Shown here piece after piece: positions 35,683 to 45,458 of a stretch of DNA of 64,000 nucleotides. A model generated the notes under the pieces. The model saw only the letters and a program-made list of their open reading frames with translations, did not search any database and had not been told where the DNA came from. This stretch comes from ZC4RG29 sp964521255 (GTDB taxonomy: Bacteria > Bacteroidota > Bacteroidia > Cytophagales > Cyclobacteriaceae). The DNA is taken from contig CAZFRM010000002.1 in NCBI GenBank assembly GCA_964521255.1, positions 186,001 through 250,000 of the forward strand, given 5' to 3'. A program made the position numbers and the translations under genes. The number at the start of each line of letters is the position of its first letter. Positions within the stretch are counted from its first letter, which is position 1.

Positions 35683-38600
35683 TTAAAATTTAATTCCAAT
35701 TAACAGTACATCGTCCGTTTGCTTGTGGTCACCACGCCAGGCTTCCCACTCCTGATCAAACACAGACATAGCGTCTTTCATCTGCATCTGGTTGACTCTT
35801 TCAATGATCTCCCTAACCCTTTTCGGTCCGAATTTTCTAACCTCAGGTCCACCAAACTGATCAGGGAAACCATCTGAACTGAAGTACACAGAATCACCTT
35901 TATTTAACTTCAATTTGTGATTCGTAAAGTTTGTCTGGTTCTTAAAGATACCTCCACCGATCGGGAATTTGTTCCCTTTGATCTCATCCATGGCTCCACC
36001 CTTTATAATATAAAGTGGCCTGTGAGCGCCGGCATACTCTACTTCCCTGCTGTTCAAATTAATCTTACAGAGTGCGATGTCCATACCATCTTTCGTAGTA
36101 GCGTCTTCGTCCTGGCGCAAGGTAGTTGTTACCCCTTCGTCCAACAAGTCAAGTATCTTACCGGGTTCAGTTATTTTACGGCTTCGCACGATGTCATTCA
36201 ACAGGAAGTATCCTATTAATGACAGCAATGCTCCGGGTACACCGTGCCCTGTGCAATCCACAGCAGCAATAAAAATTTCTTCTTTTATCTGTACATACCA
36301 GGGGAAGTCACCACTTACTACATCTCTTGGTTTATACAATATGAATGAATCCGGAAGCGCCCGGTTAATAACTCTGTTGTTAGGAAGAATTGCGTTTTGT
36401 ATCCGCTTTGCGTAATTGATACTCTCTGTAATCTTCTTATTCTTATTCTGAATTTCTAACTCAATGATCTTACGGTCGGTAATGTCATGTGACACAACAA
36501 GCACAGACTCAAGTTTGTTAGATTCATCAAATTCAGGAATGGCATTCACCTGCATTACACGGTGCCCGAGGTCTGAAGGAAAATCCATTTCTGTAGCAAC
36601 CTTATCACTCGTAGCATTGACCTGCTCAACAATCTGAAGCCACTTGTCAAGAATAGCGGCGTCAAGTTCCACTTCTTTAACTTTCTTATTCAGGAACAAA
36701 GAAGGGCTCTTACCACTGTAGGATTCAATAACCGGGTTGATGTAGGAGATAGCCTCTCCTTCAAGACGTGTAATAAGGTCGGGCGAATTTTCAGACAAAG
36801 CCTGCATCTTACTTCGCATGCGTTGCTCTTGCTCAGCACGTCTCCGCTCTGTAATGTCTCGTGAGTTTAAAATAAATCCGTGAATAGCCGGGTTGGACAT
36901 ACAATTGGTACCCATGGATTCAATCCATACGTAGTTGCCATCTTTAGCTTTGTACTCGTATTGTATCGTTATCTTCTCATCAGGGTGCGCAAGCATTTTG
37001 CTGAAGATGCTTTTGAAAGTTTCCTGGTAGTCTGGATGAACTTTGTCAAAATCACTCTTTCCGATCAATTCTTTTTGGCCATAGCCGAGAATGGTTTCAA
37101 CAGAAGGCGATATGTAACGGATGCTTTCATCTTCTTCATAGATGGTGATTACTTCAGAAGCATTTTCGAGCAATAGCTGCATACGCTTCTGTGTACGATT
37201 CACCTCTTCAATCTGATCTTCAAGACGCTCGTTTGTACGTTGAAGCTCTTCCTGGGTAGCCTGCATTTCTTCTGCATTCTGACGAAGAACTTCCTGCTTT
37301 TCTTTCAACTCGTTACTCATGGCTTGCGATTCAGCCAAAAGTTTTCGGGTGCGTTCATTCACCTTAATGTTAAAGATGGTACGCGCAAGGATCAAGCTCA
37401 ATTCATTTACGAAGTTCACTTGAGAAGAGTCAAACCTTCTGAAGCCTGCGAATTCGAGAACACCATATACCTCTTCGTTGGTAATGAGCGGTACAATCAA
37501 CAAGCATGTAGGACGTTGGTCACCCATTAAACCCGAAGTTATAGTTACGTACTCGGATGGAATTTCAGTTCGTAAAATGGTATCCTTCTCTGCTACGGCC
37601 TGACCTACTAACCCTTGCGCAAACTTGAATTTCTTCTGTAAATATTTTTTTCTGCCATACGCGTAGCTTGCTCTCATCTCGATGACCGGATTGCGTTCAT
37701 CTTCATCATTCACTACATAAAACGCTCCCTGAACAGCACCGATTTTATCAAGGATAAATTTGATAACATCTTCACCTAAGGTATCCAGCGTATCATGAGC
37801 GCGAAGAACTTCACTTATTTCGGCAACACCTCTAACAATCCAGTTACGTTCTTTATCTCTGCGCTCGTTCTCAATAAGATTTTTGCGCATAGTGATTAGC
37901 GATGTTCCAAGTACATCGTTGTCACTGGCGGGCTTAAATTCAGTATCGTATTTTCCTTCACCAATTCTCTTGGCAAACTCTGCGTTATCTTTTAAGGTGT
38001 TGACCAACTCGTCAACTTTTAGCGCCATTTGTCCGAACTCATCCTTACTATGATGATTGCTTTGTTCAGGAAGAATACCCTCTGCAACCATGCCGAGCTT
38101 GTTTCGCATGCTGTACAAGGGCTGGGTTAGTGACCTGGTGAAGATCATCGACAATAAGATGGCAACTGCTACAACACAGATGCTGGCGTATATAAATGAT
38201 TTTACAATTCTGGATGCGTCACCACTGGCTTCCGTCTGATCAATCTTTGCTAAAAGAACCCAGTTAACAAGGTCAATTTTTCTTGCCACCTGGAAAGTTT
38301 CTACTCCTTTATAATCCGGCCCATGCGATGTTACAGATCCTTTCTCCAAGGACGTTTCAACAATCTGTACCGATTTATCTTTTTCATCAATGAGTTTAAG
38401 CGCTGTACCTTCATCATTTCTAAGCGGACTTACAAAAATTATTTTTTTCGACAATGGATCATGACGCGCCAATATTACCTCACCCGACTTTCCAAGACCC
38501 TGGTAATTTTTCAATGGCTGATAAGCCTTCGAGAGATCTAACTTAGTTATAACAATGTTATTGCCTGTCTCTGTTAGAATAGGCGCCGCGATGTAGGTTA

Positions 38601-39141
38601 CATACTTGTCTTTATCCTTTATGACCGTTCCGAAGTAAAAATTAAGCTGACCTCTTTCAAGGATCATTCCGTCCGGATCAACAAAGTTTCCTGATTTCAG
38701 AGAAGGATCAGTTGAGGCAACAATATTGCCACTGGTAGAAGTAATGTAAACCTGGTCAAATCCAAAATTCTCTTTTTGCTGAAGGAGGAATTCATCAAGC
38801 GGATTCGCGGAAGCGTATTCTTCACTTGTTGTCTCCTCTTCTGCCGGTTCCATCATGGCCATGAGATCAAAACCTCCTGCATCAGGTGCGGCAGATTGTG
38901 ACCCTCCTTTTACTCTATCAGACTGTTGAATGACTTTGATGCCTGTAACTGCTTTTTCAAAATAAACTTTAAAATGTTCTGCACGGCTATCTGCAATAGC
39001 AGACAGGTTGTTAATAAACTTTTCCTGATTTGCTTTCAGGTTATACTCATAGGTGAAAAAGCTAATCGCTGTCACTGCCACCAATGAAATGATCAGAATG
39101 ATGAGCGTTACCTTTGTACTTATTTTAATATTTTTTAGCAT
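35683..39141 (-). CDS. Cache-HAMP-GAF-PAS-PAS-SpoIIE membrane phosphatase (SiaA-like)
   Basis: 1152 residues. Membrane helix 1 is at about 12-32 and helix 2 at about 316-338, with a Cache sensor between them that contains a Ser/Ala/Glu-rich insertion near residue 75-115. A HAMP region follows, then a GAF domain (KFAQGLVGQAVAE, YGVLEFAGFR), a coiled coil of about 60 residues, two PAS domains (IRYISPSVETILGYG; ISYINPVIESYSGKS) and a SpoIIE/PP2C phosphatase with metal Asp residues in VSGDFPW, AAVDCTGHGVPGA, GMDIALC, SSDGF and TDDVLLIG. It is the likely phosphatase of the SiaC-like protein. The extra GAF and PAS domains add further inputs. Confidence 0.9.
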   Translation of the reverse strand: MLKNIKISTKVTLIILIISLVAVTAISFFTYEYNLKANQEKFINNLSAIADSRAEHFKVYFEKAVTGIKVIQQSDRVKGGSQSAAPDAGGFDLMAMMEPAEEETTSEEYASANPLDEFLLQQKENFGFDQVYITSTSGNIVASTDPSLKSGNFVDPDGMILERGQLNFYFGTVIKDKDKYVTYIAAPILTETGNNIVITKLDLSKAYQPLKNYQGLGKSGEVILARHDPLSKKIIFVSPLRNDEGTALKLIDEKDKSVQIVETSLEKGSVTSHGPDYKGVETFQVARKIDLVNWVLLAKIDQTEASGDASRIVKSFIYASICVVAVAILLSMIFTRSLTQPLYSMRNKLGMVAEGILPEQSNHHSKDEFGQMALKVDELVNTLKDNAEFAKRIGEGKYDTEFKPASDNDVLGTSLITMRKNLIENERRDKERNWIVRGVAEISEVLRAHDTLDTLGEDVIKFILDKIGAVQGAFYVVNDEDERNPVIEMRASYAYGRKKYLQKKFKFAQGLVGQAVAEKDTILRTEIPSEYVTITSGLMGDQRPTCLLIVPLITNEEVYGVLEFAGFRRFDSSQVNFVNELSLILARTIFNIKVNERTRKLLAESQAMSNELKEKQEVLRQNAEEMQATQEELQRTNERLEDQIEEVNRTQKRMQLLLENASEVITIYEEDESIRYISPSVETILGYGQKELIGKSDFDKVHPDYQETFKSIFSKMLAHPDEKITIQYEYKAKDGNYVWIESMGTNCMSNPAIHGFILNSRDITERRRAEQEQRMRSKMQALSENSPDLITRLEGEAISYINPVIESYSGKSPSLFLNKKVKEVELDAAILDKWLQIVEQVNATSDKVATEMDFPSDLGHRVMQVNAIPEFDESNKLESVLVVSHDITDRKIIELEIQNKNKKITESINYAKRIQNAILPNNRVINRALPDSFILYKPRDVVSGDFPWYVQIKEEIFIAAVDCTGHGVPGALLSLIGYFLLNDIVRSRKITEPGKILDLLDEGVTTTLRQDEDATTKDGMDIALCKINLNSREVEYAGAHRPLYIIKGGAMDEIKGNKFPIGGGIFKNQTNFTNHKLKLNKGDSVYFSSDGFPDQFGGPEVRKFGPKRVREIIERVNQMQMKDAMSVFDQEWEAWRGDHKQTDDVLLIGIKF

Positions 39142-39174
39142 GTCTTTATATGCTTCATTTAATATTCGTGTATC

Positions 39175-39936
39175 TTATTTTGCTACATTTTTTTCCAGCA
39201 GTTGAGCCGCTTCTTCAACAAATTTTCGTTTGTCTTCCGAGATGTCATTAAAGGCTGCTATCTCAACCACACCCAGCACTCCATTTTCATTCTTTACCGG
39301 CACAATCAGCAAATAGCGGGGTGATGCACTTCCTAATCCTGAAATGATTTTGATGTACCCTTCAGGAATATCATCAACATAAAGTGTACGTCCTTCAGCA
39401 GCGGCTTGTCCGATTAATCCTTCACCAAACTCATACGTAATTGATGCGCTCTCCCCAAGACTTAAAGCATAGCCGTTGGTAAGTTCAACTTTGCGTTTGT
39501 TATCCTCTTCTTTCACCTCGTAAAAAGCACCCTGTCCGGCTTCAATGCTTTTGCAGACAGCATGTAAGAAGTCCTGGTTAATTTCTTTTATAGTTTTACC
39601 GCCGGAAAGGCTTGCTCTTACATTATCCAGTGAAATCGTACTCTTTGATCCATTTGAGGATGAATTGCTTTCTGTCTGCTCACTCTCCAATGTCTTTTCT
39701 TTAAAAACGATCAGTTCTTTTTTAGCGTTGATGGTATAAAAAATAGTAATAGCGCCTATTATAAAGGTGATAGCCACTACTAAATATGTATTCGTTAAAA
39801 CAGAACCATAGCCGGCTGTTTCCAACACATCATAAGGAAGTGAATACAGCATATACGCGGAAACCAGAATGGCCAGGAAGAAAATCATGGCCAGGATAAG
39901 ATTTAAACGCTGCGAGTTTTTAAGCTGGCGAATCAT
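39175..39936 (-). CDS. Membrane-anchored GAF domain protein
   Basis: 253 residues. Two N-terminal membrane helices (LILAMIFFLAILVSAYML; YLVVAITFIIGAITIFY) are followed by a linker rich in Ser, and a GAF domain (residues about 110-250) with FGEGLIGQAAAEGRTLYV and GVLGVVEIAAFND. This GAF is clearly related to those in the phosphatase and in the sensor at 43335. No catalytic domain is present. It overlaps cheB by 4 bp. Confidence 0.88.
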   Translation of the reverse strand: MIRQLKNSQRLNLILAMIFFLAILVSAYMLYSLPYDVLETAGYGSVLTNTYLVVAITFIIGAITIFYTINAKKELIVFKEKTLESEQTESNSSSNGSKSTISLDNVRASLSGGKTIKEINQDFLHAVCKSIEAGQGAFYEVKEEDNKRKVELTNGYALSLGESASITYEFGEGLIGQAAAEGRTLYVDDIPEGYIKIISGLGSASPRYLLIVPVKNENGVLGVVEIAAFNDISEDKRKFVEEAAQLLEKNVAK

Positions 39937-40526
39937 CGGTATTGTGTTTCTAATTCTTGTAAGAACTCTATAATTTGGTCAACCTTCAGAATATAGTCAA
40001 TTTCCGTCATTGATAATGCTGCCTTGGGCATAGTCTCAATCATACACTCAGAGGGTTCCTGTACAATGGTTAACCCTTTTCTGTCTTTGATCGATTTCAT
40101 GCCCACTGCTCCATCACGATTGGCGCCCGATAGCAGTATGCCTATAAGCTTTTCTTTGTAGACATAAGCACACGAACCCAATGTAATATCAATAGCAGGT
40201 CTTGAATTATTTACCATTTCTTCTGTTGATAAAGCAAAATTATGACCCAGCTCTACAGACATATGATAATTGGCCGGCGCGAGGTAAACACCGCCTTTCT
40301 TAATGGATTCTTTATCATATGGTTCTGTAACCTGTATCACACTCTTTATTGATAATGCCTCAACGAATCCGTGACGAACATGCTTTAACCTGTGAAGGCA
40401 AAGAATGATCGGCAACGGAAACTTCTCCGGCAGACGAGAGAGTATTTTAACGACCCCCTGGAAACTGCCAGCAGAACCTCCGATAACAATAGCTTTGTAA
40501 CTGTTATTTAAGTTAAACTTGCCCAT
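39933..40526 (-). CDS. CheB-type methylesterase, single domain
   Basis: 197 residues: only the catalytic domain, no receiver domain. The triad is Ser in VIGGSAGSFQG, His in CLHRLKHVRHGF and Asp in LLSGANRDGAVG. It should demethylate or deamidate glutamyl residues. No MCP, CheA or CheW is encoded in the window, so the target may be one of the neighbouring sensors. Without a receiver domain its activity is not controlled through CheA. It is 18 bp after cheR. Confidence 0.92.
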   Translation of the reverse strand: MGKFNLNNSYKAIVIGGSAGSFQGVVKILSRLPEKFPLPIILCLHRLKHVRHGFVEALSIKSVIQVTEPYDKESIKKGGVYLAPANYHMSVELGHNFALSTEEMVNNSRPAIDITLGSCAYVYKEKLIGILLSGANRDGAVGMKSIKDRKGLTIVQEPSECMIETMPKAALSMTEIDYILKVDQIIEFLQELETQYR

Positions 40527-40544
40527 TGTTCACTGACAACTTCC

Positions 40545-41402
40545 TTAGTCTTTTATTTTCTTATACACTTTTTCTTCATTATTAACCACTATAAAGCGGC
40601 TGGCATAGTCGCACCATATCAATGACTCTTTAGAGCCAATTGCCAGGTAACCATATTTAAATAAGCTCTCATGAAATTTCTTCAACACATCATTTTGAAG
40701 ATTTTGGTTGAAGTAGATCATCACATTTCTACACAGTATGAGATCAAACTTATTGAACACTTCACCCAGCACGAGATCATGCTTGCGAAAACTTACATTC
40801 ATCATCAGGTCTTTATCAAAGACTGCCATTCCATTCTCCACTTTATAATATTTGGAGAAAGTATCTGACCCCTGAAAACGTATGTAATTCTTTTCATTGA
40901 GCTCCATATTCTTCACCGGGAATGTCGCTGCCTTGGCCTTCTCAAGGATATTCACATCAAGATCAGTGGCAATGATGGTTACATCCTGAAGTATACCCAT
41001 CTCCTTTAACAGAATGGTCATTGAAAGTACTTCTTCACCGGAAGCACAGCCTGCATGCCATATCTTGAATTGCTTATGATTTAATAATATCGAAGGGACA
41101 ATTTCCTCACGCATGATCCGCCAAAAGCTCGGGTCGCGGAACATTTCGGTTACATTCACTGTAAGCTCGTCAAGAAATTCATGAATAAAGGAGGGGTATT
41201 CGTTAAGTCTTTTAATCAGCGATTCAACATTAAGCTTCTTAAGCTCCATGATCCTGAGCACCCTCCGTTTAAAAGAAGACATCGCATAATTCCGGAAGTC
41301 ATAGCTATACTTCTGGTATATCAGCTCAGAAATTCTCTTAAGATCGGCTATATCAATATCCTGCATGAAGAGGTTTTTAAAAAATGCTTTTGAGGCCGTC
41401 AA
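40545..41402 (-). CDS. CheR-type protein-glutamate methyltransferase
   Basis: 285 residues. The N-terminal CheR helical domain (YDFRNYAMSSFKRRVLRIME) is followed by the SAM-binding domain: WHAGCASGEEVLSMTILLKEMG, IATDLDVNILEKA, DLILCRNVMIYFN and YGYLAIGSKESL. It transfers methyl groups to Glu residues of chemoreceptor-type proteins and pairs with the CheB gene. Confidence 0.93.
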   Translation of the reverse strand: MTASKAFFKNLFMQDIDIADLKRISELIYQKYSYDFRNYAMSSFKRRVLRIMELKKLNVESLIKRLNEYPSFIHEFLDELTVNVTEMFRDPSFWRIMREEIVPSILLNHKQFKIWHAGCASGEEVLSMTILLKEMGILQDVTIIATDLDVNILEKAKAATFPVKNMELNEKNYIRFQGSDTFSKYYKVENGMAVFDKDLMMNVSFRKHDLVLGEVFNKFDLILCRNVMIYFNQNLQNDVLKKFHESLFKYGYLAIGSKESLIWCDYASRFIVVNNEEKVYKKIKD

Positions 41403-41574
41403 AAATAATCTCCTTCCGCTCCAGCCACGCTCCTATTTGCAGACCAAATATTACACGTGTTGAATTGGTCAGAAAGCCAACCATTTACAAAAATGGATTT
41501 TCGTGAAAATCCGCTTCTAATTAGTTGAAAAAGTGCACTTTAAAATCGAAATATATGAAAAAATACGAGGTATA

Positions 41575-43335
41575 CTATGAATCCGGGCTCTGACCCATTT
41601 CTTCCCGCGTAATTTTTAAAGCTTCTAAATTTATTTTAAGTGCTCTCTCAACTTCTTCTGCAATAGCCCAATCATCACCTTTTGCCACAGTTTTCTTACT
41701 TTCTTCCGCTGATTCTTTCATGCACCTGTCAAGCTCTCCCTGAAGCCTGACCACTTCTTTCTTTAACTGGTCAAGCTCTTCCGATGGCGCGCCACCTTGT
41801 TTAAGGCGTTTCTCCAATTGGTCTATTTTTGATATATAATCCCGCTCTTTACGGCCCATTTCCTCCTGCGTTGCCTGCAGTTCCTCCATGTTCTGACGCA
41901 TTTCTTCTTCCTGGGCCCGCATCATTTCTGTCACAGTATTCGATTCATCAAGCAAAACCCGGTTTCGCTGTGCCGACTTTACACTGGAGAATGTTGAGGC
42001 AATGGTTTCGCTAAGACGTTCGACAAATTTTATTTCATGTTCTTTGTATTCATTAAAGGAGGCCAACTCGACTACACCATATACGGTCTGATCGATCTTT
42101 AAAGGAACCATCAATAACGACTTTGGATTAGCGCCACCCAAGCCTGAGGTGATCCTGATATATTCATCAGGCATGTCCATCAGGTGGGTTGTTTCTTTTT
42201 CGAGAAAGGTTTGTCCGAGGATACCTTCACCAGGTTTTATTTTTTGCGTTTCAAACTTGCGTGTATCAAAAGCGAATAAAGAAATCAATTCAAGATATTT
42301 ATTTGTCGCATCATCGTCATTCAATAAATACAGTGCGCCTTGATTAGAGCGTGTATAGCTTACCAATGTTGCAATAATTTTATCGCCAATTTGACGAATG
42401 TCTTCTCCTCCCGTTCTCAGAATATCAACAAACTTTGCCAGTCCGTCATTTGCCCACTGTCGTCTTTGCTCTTCAGCATTCATTTCGCTCAATTTGTTTT
42501 GCATCTCAATGAGCGAATCTGCAAGCTTTTGTTTTCCCGGAACATACCCAGGGTCCAGCTCTTTATAGTCTATGTTTAAATTTCCTTTTCCTATTTCCTG
42601 AATAAACTGTGAGGCATCTTTTAATTGCTCTGTCACTTCACTAACTCTTGTAGCTACATCAGCTATTTCATTATTGAGCAAACCCGTAGTATGCATGTGA
42701 TTGGCCGTGTTAGTTTCAACCAGCTTCAACGGTTCAATAACATGTTTATTGAATAGAAAATATAAGAGGATAAGCAAACCAATATTTATTATAATGATAA
42801 ATGCAATCCATGTATTAATCGATGAGCGCAATTGTTGTGCTCCTTTATCTATATCAGTAATCAGTTTGCTGTACCAGGATGATATGCTGATCCAACTCGC
42901 ATCAAGGGTTTTTCTTTTTTCCTGGTTGTCACTTCCCAGGGTAGCGCGCTGAACATTTTGTTTGAACGTAAGCCAGTGTTCGCTTACCTCTTGTAAGCTA
43001 ATGGCAGGCAAACGATCAAGCTTGTCAATAAAAATTGACGTTCCATCAATTCGTCCACCTTCCGAAAGTATTTTGATCATATGATCATGCTGTTCAACAT
43101 CGGCAAGGATTTGTGCTGCCGTGTTACTTCGGCCCTGCAGAAACAAGTTGGTCTTCAGCATAATTTGCTGACTCATCAATTGGGCTTTTCTTGCAAAGTC
43201 CTGCTGATAGTGAAGCTCTTCCAAAGAAGATATTCTCCATCGGATAAAGAAGGATTCAATAATAATGATGACAGCTAAAAGTAAGAGTAAGAGGGCAGCT
43301 TGAACTTTAAGCGGGCGGTCGCGAAAAAACTTCAT
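41575..43335 (-). CDS. HAMP-GAF membrane sensor without catalytic domain
   Basis: 586 residues. Helix 1 at about 10-30 (LLLLLLAVIIIIESFFI), a helical periplasmic domain, helix 2 at about 175-198, then HAMP, GAF (PGEGILGQTFLEKE, YGVVELASFN) and a long C-terminal coiled coil with ARMRAQEEEMRQNMEELQ-like heptads ending in EEVERALKINLEALKITREE. No kinase, cyclase or phosphatase domain is present. It is the first gene of the block and could be the methylation target of CheR and CheB. Confidence 0.87.
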   Translation of the reverse strand: MKFFRDRPLKVQAALLLLLLAVIIIIESFFIRWRISSLEELHYQQDFARKAQLMSQQIMLKTNLFLQGRSNTAAQILADVEQHDHMIKILSEGGRIDGTSIFIDKLDRLPAISLQEVSEHWLTFKQNVQRATLGSDNQEKRKTLDASWISISSWYSKLITDIDKGAQQLRSSINTWIAFIIIINIGLLILLYFLFNKHVIEPLKLVETNTANHMHTTGLLNNEIADVATRVSEVTEQLKDASQFIQEIGKGNLNIDYKELDPGYVPGKQKLADSLIEMQNKLSEMNAEEQRRQWANDGLAKFVDILRTGGEDIRQIGDKIIATLVSYTRSNQGALYLLNDDDATNKYLELISLFAFDTRKFETQKIKPGEGILGQTFLEKETTHLMDMPDEYIRITSGLGGANPKSLLMVPLKIDQTVYGVVELASFNEYKEHEIKFVERLSETIASTFSSVKSAQRNRVLLDESNTVTEMMRAQEEEMRQNMEELQATQEEMGRKERDYISKIDQLEKRLKQGGAPSEELDQLKKEVVRLQGELDRCMKESAEESKKTVAKGDDWAIAEEVERALKINLEALKITREEMGQSPDS

Positions 43336-43352
43336 GGCTTAAAAATAAGTAA

Positions 43353-43835
43353 TTACTTCTTTTCGCCGTGCTCCAGACTATCTTTTGTAAACGCAAAAGG
43401 AAGCAGGGACGCAGCCGAGGGTGCTTTTATCCAATGATGTTGCTGATCATACATTATCACCTCAATGGCCTTGTGCTGATGCATTTCAAATTCAAGCATT
43501 ACCTGGCGACATGAGCCACAAGATGTTGCCGGCATCAATTCTTTTCCGGTTTTTCTACGGGCCACAACGGCTATCTTGGTGATTTTACCTTCGGGATGTT
43601 GGGCTATTGCAGAATACATTGCCACGCGTTCGGCACACATTCCGGAAGGATACGCGGCGTTTTCCTGGTTAGTTCCTGTTACCACAGAACCATCTTCAAG
43701 GAGAACTGCAGCTCCGACCAGAAATTTCGAGTATGGAGCATAGGCATGATTCGCAGCTTCTTTTGCTTTGTGAGTTACGTATTTTGATTCTGCGTCTAAA
43801 TCCTCAAGATGTTCTACAATAGTAAAGTCCTTCAT
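43353..43835 (-). CDS. cdd: Cytidine deaminase
   Basis: 160 residues. The zinc site is CAE in AAYPSGMCAERVAMY together with the pair in TSCGSCRQVM; the family usually has PCGxCRQ, so Ser replaces Pro before the first Cys. The substrate-binding start YAPYSKFLVGAAVLLEDG is intact. It hydrolyses cytidine and deoxycytidine to uridine forms. Size and motifs fit the homotetrameric type. Confidence 0.93.
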   Translation of the reverse strand: MKDFTIVEHLEDLDAESKYVTHKAKEAANHAYAPYSKFLVGAAVLLEDGSVVTGTNQENAAYPSGMCAERVAMYSAIAQHPEGKITKIAVVARRKTGKELMPATSCGSCRQVMLEFEMHQHKAIEVIMYDQQHHWIKAPSAASLLPFAFTKDSLEHGEKK

Positions 43836-43932
43836 AAGCGTGAGGGTGTTAGGATTAGTAAGATATAAATTTTACCATTTAATATTGACCTGCATCCAGG
43901 CAAATTTTCAGAACTTCATGTCTTCACATCTC

Positions 43933-44066
43933 TCAATGTTGTTGGATTAAGCATGATTTTAATTCTGGCCCTGCCTGCCGCATACAAGTCTGCCTTTGAC
44001 GGCAGGCAGGCTCACCCAACCTCTCCAAAGGAGAGGAGTTCATGGAGCTTAATCCAACAACATTGA
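43933..44066. mobile_element. Hairpin element with 20-bp terminal inverted repeats (M1)
   Basis: The ends TCAATGTTGTTGGATTAAG and CTTAATCCAACAACATTGA are perfect inverted repeats (20 bp, 43933-43952 and 44047-44066). Inside lie a CTGCCTGCC...GGCAGGCAG palindrome and an ACCTCTCC..GGAGAGG palindrome. No open reading frame is present. It is 134 bp and resembles a MITE or a REP-type element. Confidence 0.7.
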
Positions 44067-44122
44067 TTCGCAATTCCCAAATCTCATATCTCAATTCTCA
44101 AATCTCCTTACCTTCGTAAAAG

Positions 44123-45451
44123 ATGAAAACTATTCTTGTCCTTGGCGCGGGCCGTTCTTCTTCTTCTCTTATTTCTTATCTCCTCGAAAAGAGTCAGAAG
44201 CTAAACTGGGAAGTAGTTGTTGGTGATAAATTGAAATCAGCATCAGAAGCTGCTTTGATTGTACCGGGGAATGGAAGATCAATTGAATTTGATCTTCATA
44301 AGAAAGAAGCGGCGCAACAAGTGATTCAAGCGGCAGATGTTGTAATCTCATTACTACCACCGGCACTGCATATTGATCTTGCACATCTCTGCATGGCTTC
44401 GCGAAAGCACCTGCTTACTGCCAGTTATGTTTCCGATGAAATGAAAAAAATGCATGAAGAAGCAAAAGCTAATGGTCTTCTTTTTTTGAATGAATGTGGT
44501 CTTGACCCTGGCATTGATCACATGAGCGCCATGAAAATAATAGACAAAATTAAAAGCGAAGGAGGAAGAATGATTTCATTCGAATCTTTTACTGGTGGAC
44601 TCATTGCTCCTGAAACAGATCCTAACAATCCCTGGCGGTATAAGTTTACGTGGAATCCACACAACGTAGTGACCGCCGGACAATCAGGCGCAGAATATTT
44701 GAAGGAGGGAATGCGTGTTCAAATACCCTATAAAACCTTATTCAAAGAAATTACAACAGTCGATGTTCCCGGTTGGGGTGAGTTTGAAGGATATGCCAAC
44801 CGTGATTCACTCAAGTATATGGAGACTTACGGGCTTCAGGATATCAATACTATGATAAGAGGGACATTGCGTTTCAAAGGTTTTTGTTCCGCATGGAATG
44901 TGTTGGTCCAACTGGGTTGCTGTAATGATGACAAAGAAATGAAGCTTGTCGAATCAATGACGCATTACGATTTCATAAACTTATTTCTTAAGCTGAATGC
45001 AAAGACATCAATTCAAGATGTGCTCACTGAGAAATATGGAGCTAATGAAAATGACCTGCATTGCCTCAACTGGTCAGGTCTCTTTAGCGAAGAGCGAATA
45101 GGCCTTACCAATGGAACGCCCGCACAGATACTGGCACACATACTTATGAAAAAATGGAAGTTAAATCCAGGTGATAAAGACATGATTGTTATGTCTCATA
45201 AGTTTATTTATGAGGAAAGTGGCGTGAGAAAAACAATTCAATCTTCGCTGGTAGTAAAAGGTGATGATGAGAGGAAGACCGCTATGGCAAAAACCGTCGG
45301 CCTTCCGCTTGGTATGGCAACAAAGCTTTTATTAGAAAATAGAATTTCTCAACGTGGTGTTTGCATTCCGGTGGATAAGGAATTTTATGAACCTGTATTG
45401 GAGGAACTTAAGGAGTACAAAGTTGATTTTATCGAAAGAAAAATTGCTTGA
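44123..45451 (+). CDS. Saccharopine dehydrogenase-like reductase (LOR/SDH type)
   Basis: 442 residues. An N-terminal Rossmann fold (ILVLGAGRSSSSLISYL) is followed by ADVVISLLPPALHIDLAHLCMASRKHLLTASY and LNECGLDPGIDHMSAM, which are typical of saccharopine dehydrogenases of the glutamate-forming type, and a C-terminal domain with SFTGGLIAPETDPNNPWRYKFTWNP. It probably works in lysine breakdown via alpha-aminoadipate semialdehyde; related enzymes act on carboxynorspermidine. No partner gene is adjacent. Confidence 0.88.
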   Translation: MKTILVLGAGRSSSSLISYLLEKSQKLNWEVVVGDKLKSASEAALIVPGNGRSIEFDLHKKEAAQQVIQAADVVISLLPPALHIDLAHLCMASRKHLLTASYVSDEMKKMHEEAKANGLLFLNECGLDPGIDHMSAMKIIDKIKSEGGRMISFESFTGGLIAPETDPNNPWRYKFTWNPHNVVTAGQSGAEYLKEGMRVQIPYKTLFKEITTVDVPGWGEFEGYANRDSLKYMETYGLQDINTMIRGTLRFKGFCSAWNVLVQLGCCNDDKEMKLVESMTHYDFINLFLKLNAKTSIQDVLTEKYGANENDLHCLNWSGLFSEERIGLTNGTPAQILAHILMKKWKLNPGDKDMIVMSHKFIYEESGVRKTIQSSLVVKGDDERKTAMAKTVGLPLGMATKLLLENRISQRGVCIPVDKEFYEPVLEELKEYKVDFIERKIA

Positions 45452-45458
45452 TACCATT

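Noticed and set aside
40545..43335. A chemotaxis operon
   Set aside because: CheR and CheB are present, but there is no CheA, CheW, CheY, MCP signalling domain or motility gene in the window, and CheB lacks a receiver domain.
43933..44066. Insertion sequence at the terminal inverted repeats
   Set aside because: The element is only 134 bp, has no reading frame for a transposase and no clear target-site duplication was found by eye. It is listed as a hairpin or MITE-like element only.
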